A DNA stretch of 34,746 bases, taken from NCBI GenBank assembly GCA_021202155.1, contig JAJQDP010000052.1, forward strand, positions 1 through 34,746, in the 5' to 3' direction. Source of the DNA: Oscillospiraceae bacterium. Lineage in GTDB: Bacteria; Bacillota; Clostridia; Oscillospirales; Ruminococcaceae. Every line of letters begins with the position of its first letter. Position 1 is the stretch's first letter. The translations under genes were made by a program, and so were the position numbers. A model generated the notes under the pieces. That model made no database searches and was not told where the DNA came from. It was given only the letters and a program-made list of their open reading frames with translations. Positions 22,327 to 29,494 of the stretch are shown in pieces.

Positions 22327-23013
22327 CTACTGATTAATTTTATCTATAATTTTTATAAGAGTATTTACCGCGACTCTTGCCGCGTCAGAAGCCATTTTTG
22401 AGAACTCCTCCGCGCCGCCGGTCGCGCTGTCCGAAACCGCTTTTATGAGAAGAGCAGGCACTCCGCATCTGTTCGCCGTGAGAAGAATTCCCGCCGCCTC
22501 CATCTCGCATATCTCGGCGTTGTAGAGCCGGTGGAGCTCGGCTTTCTTCTCCGGATTTCCGACAAACTTGTCCGCCGAGGCGCAAATCACTTCCCGAAGC
22601 TCCGGGGAAACCTCTTTTGCAAGTTCAATCAGCTTTTCATCCGCCGGGATAAAGCAGTCGGAATACCCTGGGTACTGCCCGATCTCAACCGGGTCGAGCT
22701 CGGTAACGTCATAATCATAATGCACCACTTTCCCGACAATAACAGTACTGCAGAGCGACATTTCGGGAGTGAGACCCCCACAGATTCCGAAGTTGAGAAG
22801 CATCTGAACCCCAAAATGCGAAATCAGCAACTGCGCCGCCCCCGCGGCATAAATCTCCCCCGCCCCGCTGTTCGCGACAAAGAGCTCGTGACCGTTTACG
22901 TTATATTCACGGATAGCGATCCCCGCGACCGTTTCACTCTTGACAGGCTCGCCCATCTCCGCGAGCATAGCCTCAATTTCGTCAGCGATGGCGACAATTA
23001 AGCCGATTTTCAT
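22327..23013 (-). CDS. mtnN: 5'-methylthioadenosine/S-adenosylhomocysteine nucleosidase family protein
   Basis: 228 residues of the nucleoside phosphorylase/nucleosidase (PNP/UDP) superfamily, MTAN type. Seen: MKIGLIVAIADEIEAM with the Glu of the active site, NSGAGEIYAAGAAQLL, LLNFGICGGL, VVHYDYDVTELDP, the ribose-binding EMEAAGILL and the catalytic Asp in KAVSDSATG. It should cleave methylthioadenosine, S-adenosylhomocysteine or a related nucleoside to adenine plus thiosugar. It is the first gene of a two-gene operon with the HTH-M18 protein. Substrate preference is not certain; the family also includes futalosine hydrolases. Confidence 0.82.
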   Translation of the reverse strand: MKIGLIVAIADEIEAMLAEMGEPVKSETVAGIAIREYNVNGHELFVANSGAGEIYAAGAAQLLISHFGVQMLLNFGICGGLTPEMSLCSTVIVGKVVHYDYDVTELDPVEIGQYPGYSDCFIPADEKLIELAKEVSPELREVICASADKFVGNPEKKAELHRLYNAEICEMEAAGILLTANRCGVPALLIKAVSDSATGGAEEFSKMASDAARVAVNTLIKIIDKINQ

Positions 23014-23055
23014 TGTGAAAGACTCCTTTTATAAGTAATTTACATATTCATATGG

Positions 23056-23388
23056 TAGGGGCGGATATTATCCGCCCGAACCCTCGGCAAGTGCATTGTC
23101 GTCAAGGCGGCTGAAGCCGCCTTGACGAGCTATTTCGCCAAAGGCGAAATAGCACCCCTCAGGCGCGCGTTGCGCGCCAGCTCTCCGAGGAAACCCCTCC
23201 GTCCGCGCCTGCGGCGCGTCCACCTCCCCTTTCAGGGGAGGCTTTATTTCGTTCTCTCAAAGCTCTGAGCTGAGGGGTAGATATGTAAATTCAAAGTTGT
23301 GATTTAATCAGAAGTTATCCCGAGGCGGTTATAGCCTCCCCCGAAGGGGGAGGGGGACCGCCACGCGAAGCGTGGTGGTGGAGGGGTA
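23056..23388. repeat. Composite repeat region before the two-component genes
   Basis: Left box TAGGGGCGGATATTATCCGC (23056-23075), then hairpins CAAGGCGGCTGAAGCCGCCTTG, GCTATTTCGCCAAAGGCGAAATAGC-like, an AAACCCCTCC half with CCTCCCCTTTCAGGGGAGG, and a right half CCTCCCCCGAAGGGGGAGG...CCACGCGAAGCGTGG...GAGGGG. Probably several insertions nested or abutted. No gene is seen in this 580-base gap, apart from the promoter at its right end. Confidence 0.78.
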
Positions 23389-23490
23389 TGCCCCGCAAAG
23401 TTCGACATCTCTATCCCTAATTCTACCACTTCCCGCCCAAAAATTCAACCTCTCACGATAAAACATTGAACTATCCGTAAAATTTCATAA

Positions 23491-23518
23491 TTCCGACACA
23501 TTTATACGCTATTATAAT
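23491..23518 (+). promoter_or_regulatory. Probable promoter of the two-component operon
   Basis: TTCCGA (23491-23496), 16-bp spacer, TATAAT (23513-23518). The -35 is weak, so an activator is possible. A 70-base leader follows. Confidence 0.58.
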
Positions 23519-23592
23519 AACGGCAGGCTGAACAGCAAAGTGCTGGCGCATTCTGCTCACAAAAGCTAAAACCTGAAAGGACGTTTTTTAAA

Positions 23593-24300
23593 ATGGCTGA
23601 TGTATCAAGAATCTTAATTGTTGACGACGAACAGAAGATAAGGGAAGTCGTCAAGGAATACGCCCTGTTTGAGGGTTACGAGGTGGACGAAGCCGGCGAC
23701 GGAATGGAAGCCATCGAAAAGGTCAAGAACGCCAAAAAAGGCTACGACTGCATAATCATAGATATAATGATGCCCAAGCTTGACGGCTACTCCGCCTGCA
23801 AGGAAATAAAGAAGTATTCAAACGCCCCCGTCATCATGCTCTCAGCACGTGGCGAGGAGTATGACAAGCTTTTCGGATTTGAGGTCGGAATCGACGACTA
23901 CGTCGTGAAGCCCTTCTCCCCGAAGGAGCTCATGGCAAGAGTCAAGGTCGCCATCAAGAGGAGAAAGAGCCCCGACTCGGTCGACATCTTAAGATACAAG
24001 GGTCTCGAAATCAACTTCGCCGCACGTGAAGTCATCATCGATGGCAAGAAGGCTCAGATGACCCCGAAGGAGTACGACATCCTCTTCTACCTTGCGAAGA
24101 ATATGAACATCGCAATGTCCCGCGAGAAGCTCCTTGAGAAGGTCTGGGGATATGACTTCTATGGCGACGACAGAACTGTCGACACCCACATCAAAATGCT
24201 CAGAAACAGCCTGGGTCCATACAGAGACCTGATTGTTACATTGAGAGGAATGGGATACAAGTTTGACGACATCAACAAGAGAGAAGCAAGCGAAGAATAA
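23593..24300 (+). CDS. OmpR/PhoB-family response regulator
   Basis: 235 residues. Receiver domain: ILIVDDEQKIREVVKEYA, phospho-acceptor Asp in CIIIDIMMPKLDGYSA, VIMLSARGEEYD, and VVKPFSPKEL with the conserved Lys. The winged-helix output domain (about 130-230) shows AQMTPKEYDILFYLAKN, SREKLLEKVWGYDF and RTVDTHIKMLRNSLG. GAAAGGACG precedes ATG 23593. It overlaps the kinase gene by 38 bases. The stimulus is unknown. Confidence 0.95.
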   Translation: MADVSRILIVDDEQKIREVVKEYALFEGYEVDEAGDGMEAIEKVKNAKKGYDCIIIDIMMPKLDGYSACKEIKKYSNAPVIMLSARGEEYDKLFGFEVGIDDYVVKPFSPKELMARVKVAIKRRKSPDSVDILRYKGLEINFAAREVIIDGKKAQMTPKEYDILFYLAKNMNIAMSREKLLEKVWGYDFYGDDRTVDTHIKMLRNSLGPYRDLIVTLRGMGYKFDDINKREASEE

Positions 24301-25900
24301 AGCTCCGGCTGCAAAGCCTGCTGACCCGAATAAACGCGCACCAACACTGCGCTCAACGATATGGCTGTATTTCTCTGTATTTACAGCCGTTATCCTTATA
24401 CTCATCTGGCTGTTCCAGGTAGTGTCCTTAAGTGACTATTATGAGGTCTCGAAGAAGCGGAAGATTATCCGCTCAGCCGCTCAGATAGCCGCGAATTTTG
24501 ATGCAGATGACCCCGACAGCGTCGACACTCTCCTTGAAGAGCTCGCCTATGACAACGGTATGGCTATTATCATCACCGACTGGGCAGGTAACGTCGTCGC
24601 CCAGAGCGACTATATGGGTTCATCAATCCTGACGAGCAGTACGAGCTACCTCCTCTTCCAGTACCGCAACGACCTTCTCAGCTCGGACAGCCAGAAGATT
24701 ATCATCACAAACAACAACGAACGGTTCGGAACGACCGAGCTCATCTATGGCGAGGTTCTTGAAAAGCCGGCTGTCGGCAGTAGCGGCTATCTCCTTTTCA
24801 TAAATGCGTCGCTTGAACCGATAACCTCGACCGTCGATATTATCAAGGAACAGTTTGTAATAATCGCTCTCGTCACCTTCTTTATAGCACTAATCATAAC
24901 CCTCATGCTCTCGTCAAGGCTGTCGCGACCGTTCACGAACATCACGGCACTTGCGCACAGGCTTGCGGCTGGGGATTATACCGTCCGATTCCCCGAGGGC
25001 TCCTATGCCGAGGTAAACGAGCTTGCGGAAACGCTGAACTACGCGGCGTCCGAGATGTCGAAGACGGAAGAGCTAAGAAACGACCTCATAGCGAACGTTT
25101 CGCATGACCTGAGAACTCCTCTCACGATGATAAAGGCATACGCCGAAATGATAAGAGACCTCTCCGGCGACAACCCCGAAAAGCGCGAGGAGCACTTAAG
25201 CGTTATTATCGAGGAGACCGACCGGCTCTCGCTGCTCGTTTCAAGCCTTATGGAGCTCTCAAAGCTCCAGAGCGGAAGCTCAAATATCAACCGGACTGAA
25301 TTCTCGTCGAAGGACTTCCTTGACGAAATCCTCTCTAAGTACCAGATTTTCTCCGAGAAACAGGGCTACGAGTTCGTCTTTGAGGAGGACGAGGACGTCA
25401 GACTCTGGGGCGACCAGCAGAAGCTCAGCCAGGTTATGTACAACTTCATCAACAACGCCGTCAACTACTCTGGCGACTCCCGCAGGATTATCATCCGGCA
25501 GATTAACCAGGAGGACTCGGTGAGAATCGAGGTTCAGGATTTCGGCGTCGGAATCGAGAAGGACAAGCTCCCGAAGGTGTTCGACCGCTACTACAGAGGC
25601 GAGCGCACAAAGAGAGATGTCGTCGGAACGGGCTTGGGTCTTTCAATCGTCAAGGAGATTTTGGAGCTCCACGGCTACCGGTTCGGAGTCATGAGCGAAT
25701 TGGGCAAAGGCTCGACCTTCTGGTTTGAGATAAAGCGCGCTGAAGTGCCAAAGCTGCCGCCAAAGACTGAGTCAAAGAAGCCGGAGGAGAAGCCGAAAGA
25801 GCCAAGGAGACCGAGGGACGACAAGTCTGAGAAGCCGGAGAAGTCAGAACCAAGAGCGGGAGAAAATGAAGAGAGCACAGACACAGGCAAGAATGATTGA
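24263..25900 (+). CDS. Sensor histidine kinase
   Basis: 545 residues. Topology: Lys/Ala-rich cytoplasmic start, membrane segment LYFSVFTAVILILIWLFQVV (about 35-55), extracellular sensor of about 140 residues, second span FVIIALVTFFIALIITLML, HAMP (RLSRPFTNITALAHRLAAGD), HisKA NVSHDLRTPLTMIKAYAEMI with the phospho-His, and HATPase_c boxes N (FINNAVNY), G1 (DFGVGIEKDKLPKVFDRYYRG) and G2 (GTGLGLSIVKEI). A Lys/Pro/Glu-rich low-complexity tail ends the protein. TTG 24263 is the only plausible start before the membrane span and lies inside the regulator gene. Its tail overlaps the ROK gene by 35 bases. Confidence 0.92.
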   Translation: MTTSTREKQAKNKAPAAKPADPNKRAPTLRSTIWLYFSVFTAVILILIWLFQVVSLSDYYEVSKKRKIIRSAAQIAANFDADDPDSVDTLLEELAYDNGMAIIITDWAGNVVAQSDYMGSSILTSSTSYLLFQYRNDLLSSDSQKIIITNNNERFGTTELIYGEVLEKPAVGSSGYLLFINASLEPITSTVDIIKEQFVIIALVTFFIALIITLMLSSRLSRPFTNITALAHRLAAGDYTVRFPEGSYAEVNELAETLNYAASEMSKTEELRNDLIANVSHDLRTPLTMIKAYAEMIRDLSGDNPEKREEHLSVIIEETDRLSLLVSSLMELSKLQSGSSNINRTEFSSKDFLDEILSKYQIFSEKQGYEFVFEEDEDVRLWGDQQKLSQVMYNFINNAVNYSGDSRRIIIRQINQEDSVRIEVQDFGVGIEKDKLPKVFDRYYRGERTKRDVVGTGLGLSIVKEILELHGYRFGVMSELGKGSTFWFEIKRAEVPKLPPKTESKKPEEKPKEPRRPRDDKSEKPEKSEPRAGENEESTDTGKND

Positions 25901-26501
25901 GCTGATTCTGAGCGAGGGCGCGATGTCCCGCTCGGAAATAGCTGAGAGGATGGCGGTTTCGCCGTCGGTTGTGACCGGGATTTCCTCTCTGCTGATTGAG
26001 CAGGGAATACTCTGCGAGTGCGGTTACAGGAGCACCGCCACCGGCAAGGGCAGGCGGAATCAGCTCCTTGATGTCGACGTTTCGTGCGGCTTTGCGATTG
26101 GAGTCGGGCTCTATGAGCGGTCACTGAGCGTGGGACTCTGCACAATCAAGGGCGACACCCTCTCACACAGAATAATAGCCCTCCCGGAGAATTTGCCGGG
26201 AGAGCTTGTAATTGAGGAAGGTATAAAGGCGGGAAGGGAAATCCTCTCCGACTGCTGTGTGCCGCCCGGGAAGCTTTTCGGCATCGGTCTTTGCATGACA
26301 AAGAGCAGGCTTGAGGAGCTTGGTTTTTCCGACCAAGGGAAAATCACCCTCCCCGGCATCCCCGAGACCATACCCACCTATTTCGAGCCCGCCGACCGAA
26401 TAATCGCGTATTCGGAAAGTGCCGGACTACCGGTCAACCCGGAAGGGATGTATGTATTCGGGTGCGGGAGAGTGGTGAGGGAGTTTTTTCGTGAAAAATA
26501 A
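25866..26501 (+). CDS. ROK-type regulator, truncated
   Basis: 211 residues, roughly half the usual length of ROK repressors (about 380-400). N-terminal winged HTH: LILSEGAMSRSEIAERMAVS, then PSVVTGISSLLIEQGILCE, followed by the ROK start GKGRRNQLLDVDVSCGFAIG and SVGLCTIKGDTL. The second lobe with the Cys-rich zinc motif and the GTGIG-like phosphate loop is absent; it ends after YVFGCGRVVREFFREK. GGAGAAA lies just before ATG 25866. It overlaps the kinase gene by 35 bases, so it is read in the same operon. It may have kept only the DNA-binding and a ligand-sensing half; a decayed gene is the alternative. Confidence 0.72.
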   Translation: MKRAQTQARMIELILSEGAMSRSEIAERMAVSPSVVTGISSLLIEQGILCECGYRSTATGKGRRNQLLDVDVSCGFAIGVGLYERSLSVGLCTIKGDTLSHRIIALPENLPGELVIEEGIKAGREILSDCCVPPGKLFGIGLCMTKSRLEELGFSDQGKITLPGIPETIPTYFEPADRIIAYSESAGLPVNPEGMYVFGCGRVVREFFREK

Positions 26502-26509
26502 AAAAGCTG

Positions 26510-26538
26510 TTGACAAATGGGCAGCTTTGGGATATAAT
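26510..26538 (+). promoter_or_regulatory. Antisense RNA promoter, module 2
   Basis: TTGACA (26510-26515), 17-bp spacer, TATAAT (26533-26538): perfect consensus, nine bases after the ROK gene. Confidence 0.9.
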
Positions 26539-26544
26539 ATAAGT

Positions 26545-26652
26545 GATGAGAGGCTACCTGAACTGCAATTCAGGTAGCGGTCACTCTCACAAAACGTTGT
26601 GTTTTACGGTTATGACCGCACTTGATAAAACAATCAGGTGCGGTTTATTCTA
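26545..26652 (+). ncRNA. Putative antisense antitoxin RNA of module 2
   Basis: About 108 nt from the + promoter to a terminator hairpin ACCGCACTTGAT/ATCAGGTGCGGT (26615-26644) with tail TTATTCTATTTT that overlaps the peptide stop codon. 5' hairpin GCTACCTGAA/TTCAGGTAGC (26553-26578). Its segment 26569-26588 is a same-strand repeat of 26761-26784, the complement of the peptide mRNA leader, so the RNA can pair in trans with that leader. Confidence 0.65.
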
Positions 26653-26745
26653 TTTTCGGTGTGACCCTACGGTGTAACCGATAGAGAAAGCTGTCATCAG
26701 CAGAGCTAAGACCGCTAAAATTACCGAGATAATTTCAATTTCCAT
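26650..26745 (-). CDS. 31-residue hydrophobic peptide, putative type I toxin (module 2)
   Basis: 31 residues: MEIE, hydrophobic IISVILAVLALLMTAF (about 5-20), then SIGYTVGSHRK. GGGGGTGACGCTG before ATG 26745 is a strong ribosome binding site. Its promoter at 26822-26794 is perfect and convergent with the antisense promoter. Layout, length, hydrophobic core and basic tail match modules 1 and 3, and the leader pairing described for the antisense RNA supports a type I toxin reading. Not too similar in sequence to the other two peptides, as is common for such toxins. Confidence 0.68.
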   Translation of the reverse strand: MEIEIISVILAVLALLMTAFSIGYTVGSHRK

Positions 26746-26793
26746 CAGCGTCACCCCCTTTTCAGGTAAGAGCGACCACCTCTCATCAGGTGT

Positions 26794-26822
26794 ATTATAA
26801 CACATGTTTTACGGCTTGTCAA
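26794..26822 (-). promoter_or_regulatory. Promoter of peptide module 2
   Basis: Reverse strand TTGACA (26822-26817), 17-bp spacer, TATAAT (26799-26794): perfect consensus. Leader begins with GATGAGAGG, also found at the start of the antisense RNA (26545-26553). Confidence 0.9.
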
Positions 26823-26837
26823 CGATATTCTTTCCTC

Positions 26838-26866
26838 TTGACAACCTGTTTTAAATGCGCTACAAT
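26838..26866 (+). promoter_or_regulatory. Promoter of the glycyl-tRNA synthetase gene
   Basis: TTGACA (26838-26843), 17-bp spacer, TACAAT (26861-26866). The leader is only about 35 bases, too short for a T-box. Confidence 0.85.
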
Positions 26867-26907
26867 AGTCTGGAAATAATATCACCTCATCGAAAGGGCT
26901 TGTTAAT

Positions 26908-28290
26908 ATGGACAATACGCAAAAGTCTATGGATAAAATCGTCGCTCTCTGCAAGGGCAGAGGGTTTGTGTTCGCGGGAAGCGACATCTATGGCGGCCTC
27001 GCCAACACCTGGGACTACGGTCCTCTTGGTGCCAGGATGAAGAACAACATCAAGGACACCTGGCGCAAGAGATTCATCCAGGAGAGAAAGAACAGCTACG
27101 AAATGGACGCCGACATCCTCATGCACCCAAGAGTGTGGGAGGCGAGCGGTCACGTCGCCAGCTTCTCCGACCCGCTTCTTGACTGCAAGGAGTGCAAGAT
27201 GAGATTCCGCGCCGACAACCTCATCGACGACTTTGACCCCGAAGCTCACGCCGACGGAATGACCAAGGCTCAGATGTTTGACTACATCAAGGAGCACCAC
27301 ATTCCCTGTCCCCACTGCGGCAAGCACAACTTCACCGACATCCGCGAATTCAACCTCATGTTCCAGACCTATAGAGGTGTAACCGAGGACGCAAAGAACA
27401 TTATTTATCTGAGACCTGAGAACGCTCAGGGCGAATATGTCAACTTCCTCAATGTCCAGCGCACGATGCGCGCAAAACTCCCCTTCTCAATCGGACAGAT
27501 CGGCAAGGCTTTCAGAAATGAAATTACCCCCGGCAACTTCATCTTCCGCACTATCGAGTTTGAGCAGATGGAGTTCCAGACCTTCTGCAAGGAGGGCACG
27601 GACGCCGAGCTTTATGATTACTTCAAGGAGTTCGGAAAGAAGTACTTTGAGGATTTGGGAATCCCAGCTGACCACTTAAGATTCCACGACCACGAGAAGC
27701 TTGCGCACTACGCCAAGGCGGCTTGCGACATCGAATTCCTCTTCCCGTTCGGATGGGGCGAGATTAACGGCACTCACAACCGCACCAACTATGATTTGAC
27801 CCGCCATCAGGAATACTCCGGCACCAAGATAGAGTACCTTGACCCGGACACCAATGAGAAGTTTATACCATATATAGTAGAGTCGACCTATGGTCTTGAC
27901 AGAACCTTCCTGGCTCTCCTCTGTGAGGCTTACGACGAGGAGGTCATCGACGCCGAGAAGAACGACGTGAGAACCGTCCTCCACCTCAGCCCGGTTGTCG
28001 CTCCCTACAAGGCGGCAGTCCTTCCTCTCTCAAAGAAGCTCTCGGGAGAGGCGTTCGACAGGGTCTATGCGGATTTGTCGAAGAAGCTGATGATAGATTT
28101 CGACGACACCGGCTCAATCGGCAAGCGTTACCGCCGCGAGGACGAGATTGGCACCCCCTGGTGCATCACCTACGACTTCGACTCCCAGACGGATAACTGC
28201 GTAACTGTCCGTGACAGAGACACAATGGAGCAGGTGAGAGTGCCGATTGCGGAGTTGGAGAATTATATCAGCAGTAAGATAGAATTCTGA
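26908..28290 (+). CDS. glyQS: Glycyl-tRNA synthetase, dimeric (eukaryote-like) type
   Basis: 460 residues of the class II alpha-2 GlyRS. Seen: MDKIVALCKGRGFVFAGSDI, YGGLANTWDYGPLGARMKNN, motif 2 region IGKAFRNEITPGNFIFRTIE followed by FEQMEFQTFC, motif 3 region ESTYGLDRTFLALLCEAY, and the anticodon-binding domain LSPVVAPYKAAVLPLSKK onward. A zinc-binding insertion is likely: CKECKMRF and CPHCGKHNF. It charges tRNA-Gly. AAAGGGC precedes ATG 26908. Monocistronic with its own promoter. Confidence 0.97.
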   Translation: MDNTQKSMDKIVALCKGRGFVFAGSDIYGGLANTWDYGPLGARMKNNIKDTWRKRFIQERKNSYEMDADILMHPRVWEASGHVASFSDPLLDCKECKMRFRADNLIDDFDPEAHADGMTKAQMFDYIKEHHIPCPHCGKHNFTDIREFNLMFQTYRGVTEDAKNIIYLRPENAQGEYVNFLNVQRTMRAKLPFSIGQIGKAFRNEITPGNFIFRTIEFEQMEFQTFCKEGTDAELYDYFKEFGKKYFEDLGIPADHLRFHDHEKLAHYAKAACDIEFLFPFGWGEINGTHNRTNYDLTRHQEYSGTKIEYLDPDTNEKFIPYIVESTYGLDRTFLALLCEAYDEEVIDAEKNDVRTVLHLSPVVAPYKAAVLPLSKKLSGEAFDRVYADLSKKLMIDFDDTGSIGKRYRREDEIGTPWCITYDFDSQTDNCVTVRDRDTMEQVRVPIAELENYISSKIEF

Positions 28291-28336
28291 TGAGGGATTT
28301 GTCGTCGATTTGCGGCGACGCGCCTCTTGCGAGGCG

Positions 28337-28533
28337 AACCCCTCCACCATCGCCTTTGGCGATGGTCCCCCTCCCCTTTCAGGGGAGGCTATAACTGTCT
28401 CAGGATAGCTCCTGACTTATGCACAACTTTAATTTTATAACCCCGATCCTCACTCCGAACCTTTGGGAGAGCGAATAAAAGCCTCCCCCGAAGGGGAGGG
28501 GGATCGCCGGCGAAGCCGGTGGTGGAGGGGTTT
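28337..28533. repeat. MITE-like GC-rich repeat, long copy
   Basis: About 197 bp: AACCCCTCCACC, hairpin CCATCGCCTTTGGCGATGG, CCTCCCCTTTCAGGGGAGG, a variable AT-richer centre, CCTCCCCCGAAGGGGAGG, hairpin GCCGGCGAAGCCGGT and GGAGGGGTTT. It supplies the upstream half of the next gene's leader; GAGGAGG follows directly. Confidence 0.85.
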
Positions 28534-28548
28534 GAGGAGGATAACGTC

Positions 28549-29100
28549 ATGCCAGAGAAAAAATCCATAAAAAAAGAGGTCTATGTCCTCATTGCGATTA
28601 TCGTTGTGATAGTGCTACTGCTTCTGTTTGTGTTCAGAAACAGCCTTTTCGGCACGCCCTCCGGCTATGAGGACGTCATCTCCCAGTACTTCACCGCCAT
28701 TTGCGACAGGGATTTCAACTCCTATGTCGACACGATGCCGGACGAAATTGCCGCCGATTATGAGACGGAGAAAACCGACCTTGAATATTCCGACTATCAG
28801 TATATGGATGAGCTCTATTACGACGTTTTTGACGAGTTCGGAGAGGACGTTGCGATAACTCTGACTTTCGGAGAAGCAACCCGCCCTGACGACGAGTACA
28901 TCGATTATTTCGTCCAAAGCTATGAAGAGCTCTACGGCGAATCTATCAGCACCAGTAAGGTCTACGGTGTCTACGTGAACGCCAATTTCGCCGGCAGTCT
29001 CTCGGAGGACGACATCGAATTCGAGTGCTTCGTCCTAAAGACCGGTGGAAGATGGTACATGGTCGGGTGCGATTTTTGGAGCGAAGAGAGCGAAGAGTAG
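28549..29100 (+). CDS. Membrane-anchored protein of unknown function
   Basis: 183 residues. Short basic N-terminus MPEKKSIKKE, one membrane span VYVLIAIIVVIVLLLLFVF (about 11-29), then an extracellular acidic domain rich in Asp, Glu and Tyr (YEDVISQYFTAICDRDFNSY, and a late GGRWYMVGCDFW). The pattern of a helix pair followed by strands ending in RWYMVG recalls NTF2/DUF4878-like lipoprotein domains, but I cannot assign it firmly. GAGGAGG sets ATG 28549; an in-frame ATG at 28519 lies inside the repeat. No promoter recognised close by. Confidence 0.72.
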   Translation: MPEKKSIKKEVYVLIAIIVVIVLLLLFVFRNSLFGTPSGYEDVISQYFTAICDRDFNSYVDTMPDEIAADYETEKTDLEYSDYQYMDELYYDVFDEFGEDVAITLTFGEATRPDDEYIDYFVQSYEELYGESISTSKVYGVYVNANFAGSLSEDDIEFECFVLKTGGRWYMVGCDFWSEESEE

Positions 29101-29119
29101 AAAAAATAAAAAAAGACTG

Positions 29120-29148
29120 TTGACAAAACGGCGGGAATAGCATATAAT
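29120..29148 (+). promoter_or_regulatory. Antisense RNA promoter, module 3
   Basis: TTGACA (29120-29125), 17-bp spacer, TATAAT (29143-29148): perfect consensus. Confidence 0.9.
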
Positions 29149-29154
29149 AAAAGT

Positions 29155-29262
29155 GGCGAGAGGGTTGCCTGAAGTGGCATTCAGGCAACGGTCACTCTTT
29201 CCCATATATTAATACGGTAATTGGATGACTGTGGCTGAATAATCAGGCACAGTTATTTCTTT
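29155..29262 (+). ncRNA. Putative antisense antitoxin RNA of module 3
   Basis: About 108 nt, the same length as in module 2. 5' hairpin GTTGCCTGAA/TTCAGGCAAC (29164-29189): against module 2 two stem pairs differ with compensating changes on both arms. Then GGTCACTCT, shared with module 2. Terminator ACTGTGGCTGA/TCAGGCACAGT (29228-29253, one mismatch) with tail TTATTTCTTT, overlapping the peptide stop codon. Confidence 0.68.
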
Positions 29263-29342
29263 CGGTTGTCACCGAGGTCGAGACCTAATCTGATGGCAGT
29301 TAAAACAAGAAGTAGTAACTGAATGGTTTGTGCGATGTCCAT
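29253..29342 (-). CDS. 29-residue hydrophobic peptide, putative type I toxin (module 3)
   Basis: 29 residues: MDIAQTIQ, then LLLLVLTAIRLGLDLG with an Arg inside the hydrophobic stretch, then DNRKK. GGAGGTGAAACCTAG before ATG 29342 is a strong ribosome binding site. Convergent perfect promoters on both sides and a stop codon within the antisense terminator, as in module 2. The charged residue in the span makes it less clearly membrane-inserted than the other two. Confidence 0.66.
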   Translation of the reverse strand: MDIAQTIQLLLLVLTAIRLGLDLGDNRKK

Positions 29343-29395
29343 CTAGGTTTCACCTCCCTTCGCAGGAAAAGAGAAACCGACCTCTCACCAGGTGC

Positions 29396-29424
29396 ATTAT
29401 AACACATAAATCGCGTTGTGTCAA
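29396..29424 (-). promoter_or_regulatory. Promoter of peptide module 3
   Basis: Reverse strand TTGACA (29424-29419), 17-bp spacer, TATAAT (29401-29396): perfect consensus. Confidence 0.9.
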
Positions 29425-29446
29425 CAAATAATTCGATTCTTAATTA

Positions 29447-29472
29447 ATAAGCCGGCTTGCGCCGGCTTAATT
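29447..29472. terminator. Terminator of the penicillin-binding protein gene
   Basis: AAGCCGGC (29449-29456), loop TTGC, GCCGGCTT (29461-29468), flanked by TTAAT on both sides. On the reverse strand it follows the repeat boxes AATTACGCATTACGCATTACG (29470-29490). Confidence 0.7.
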
Positions 29473-29494
29473 ACGCATTACGCATTACGAATTC

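Noticed and set aside
26500-26907. T-box or other riboswitch before the glycyl-tRNA synthetase
   Set aside because: The synthetase has its own promoter with a leader of about 35 bases; no T-box AGGGTGG sequence or specifier loop is seen.
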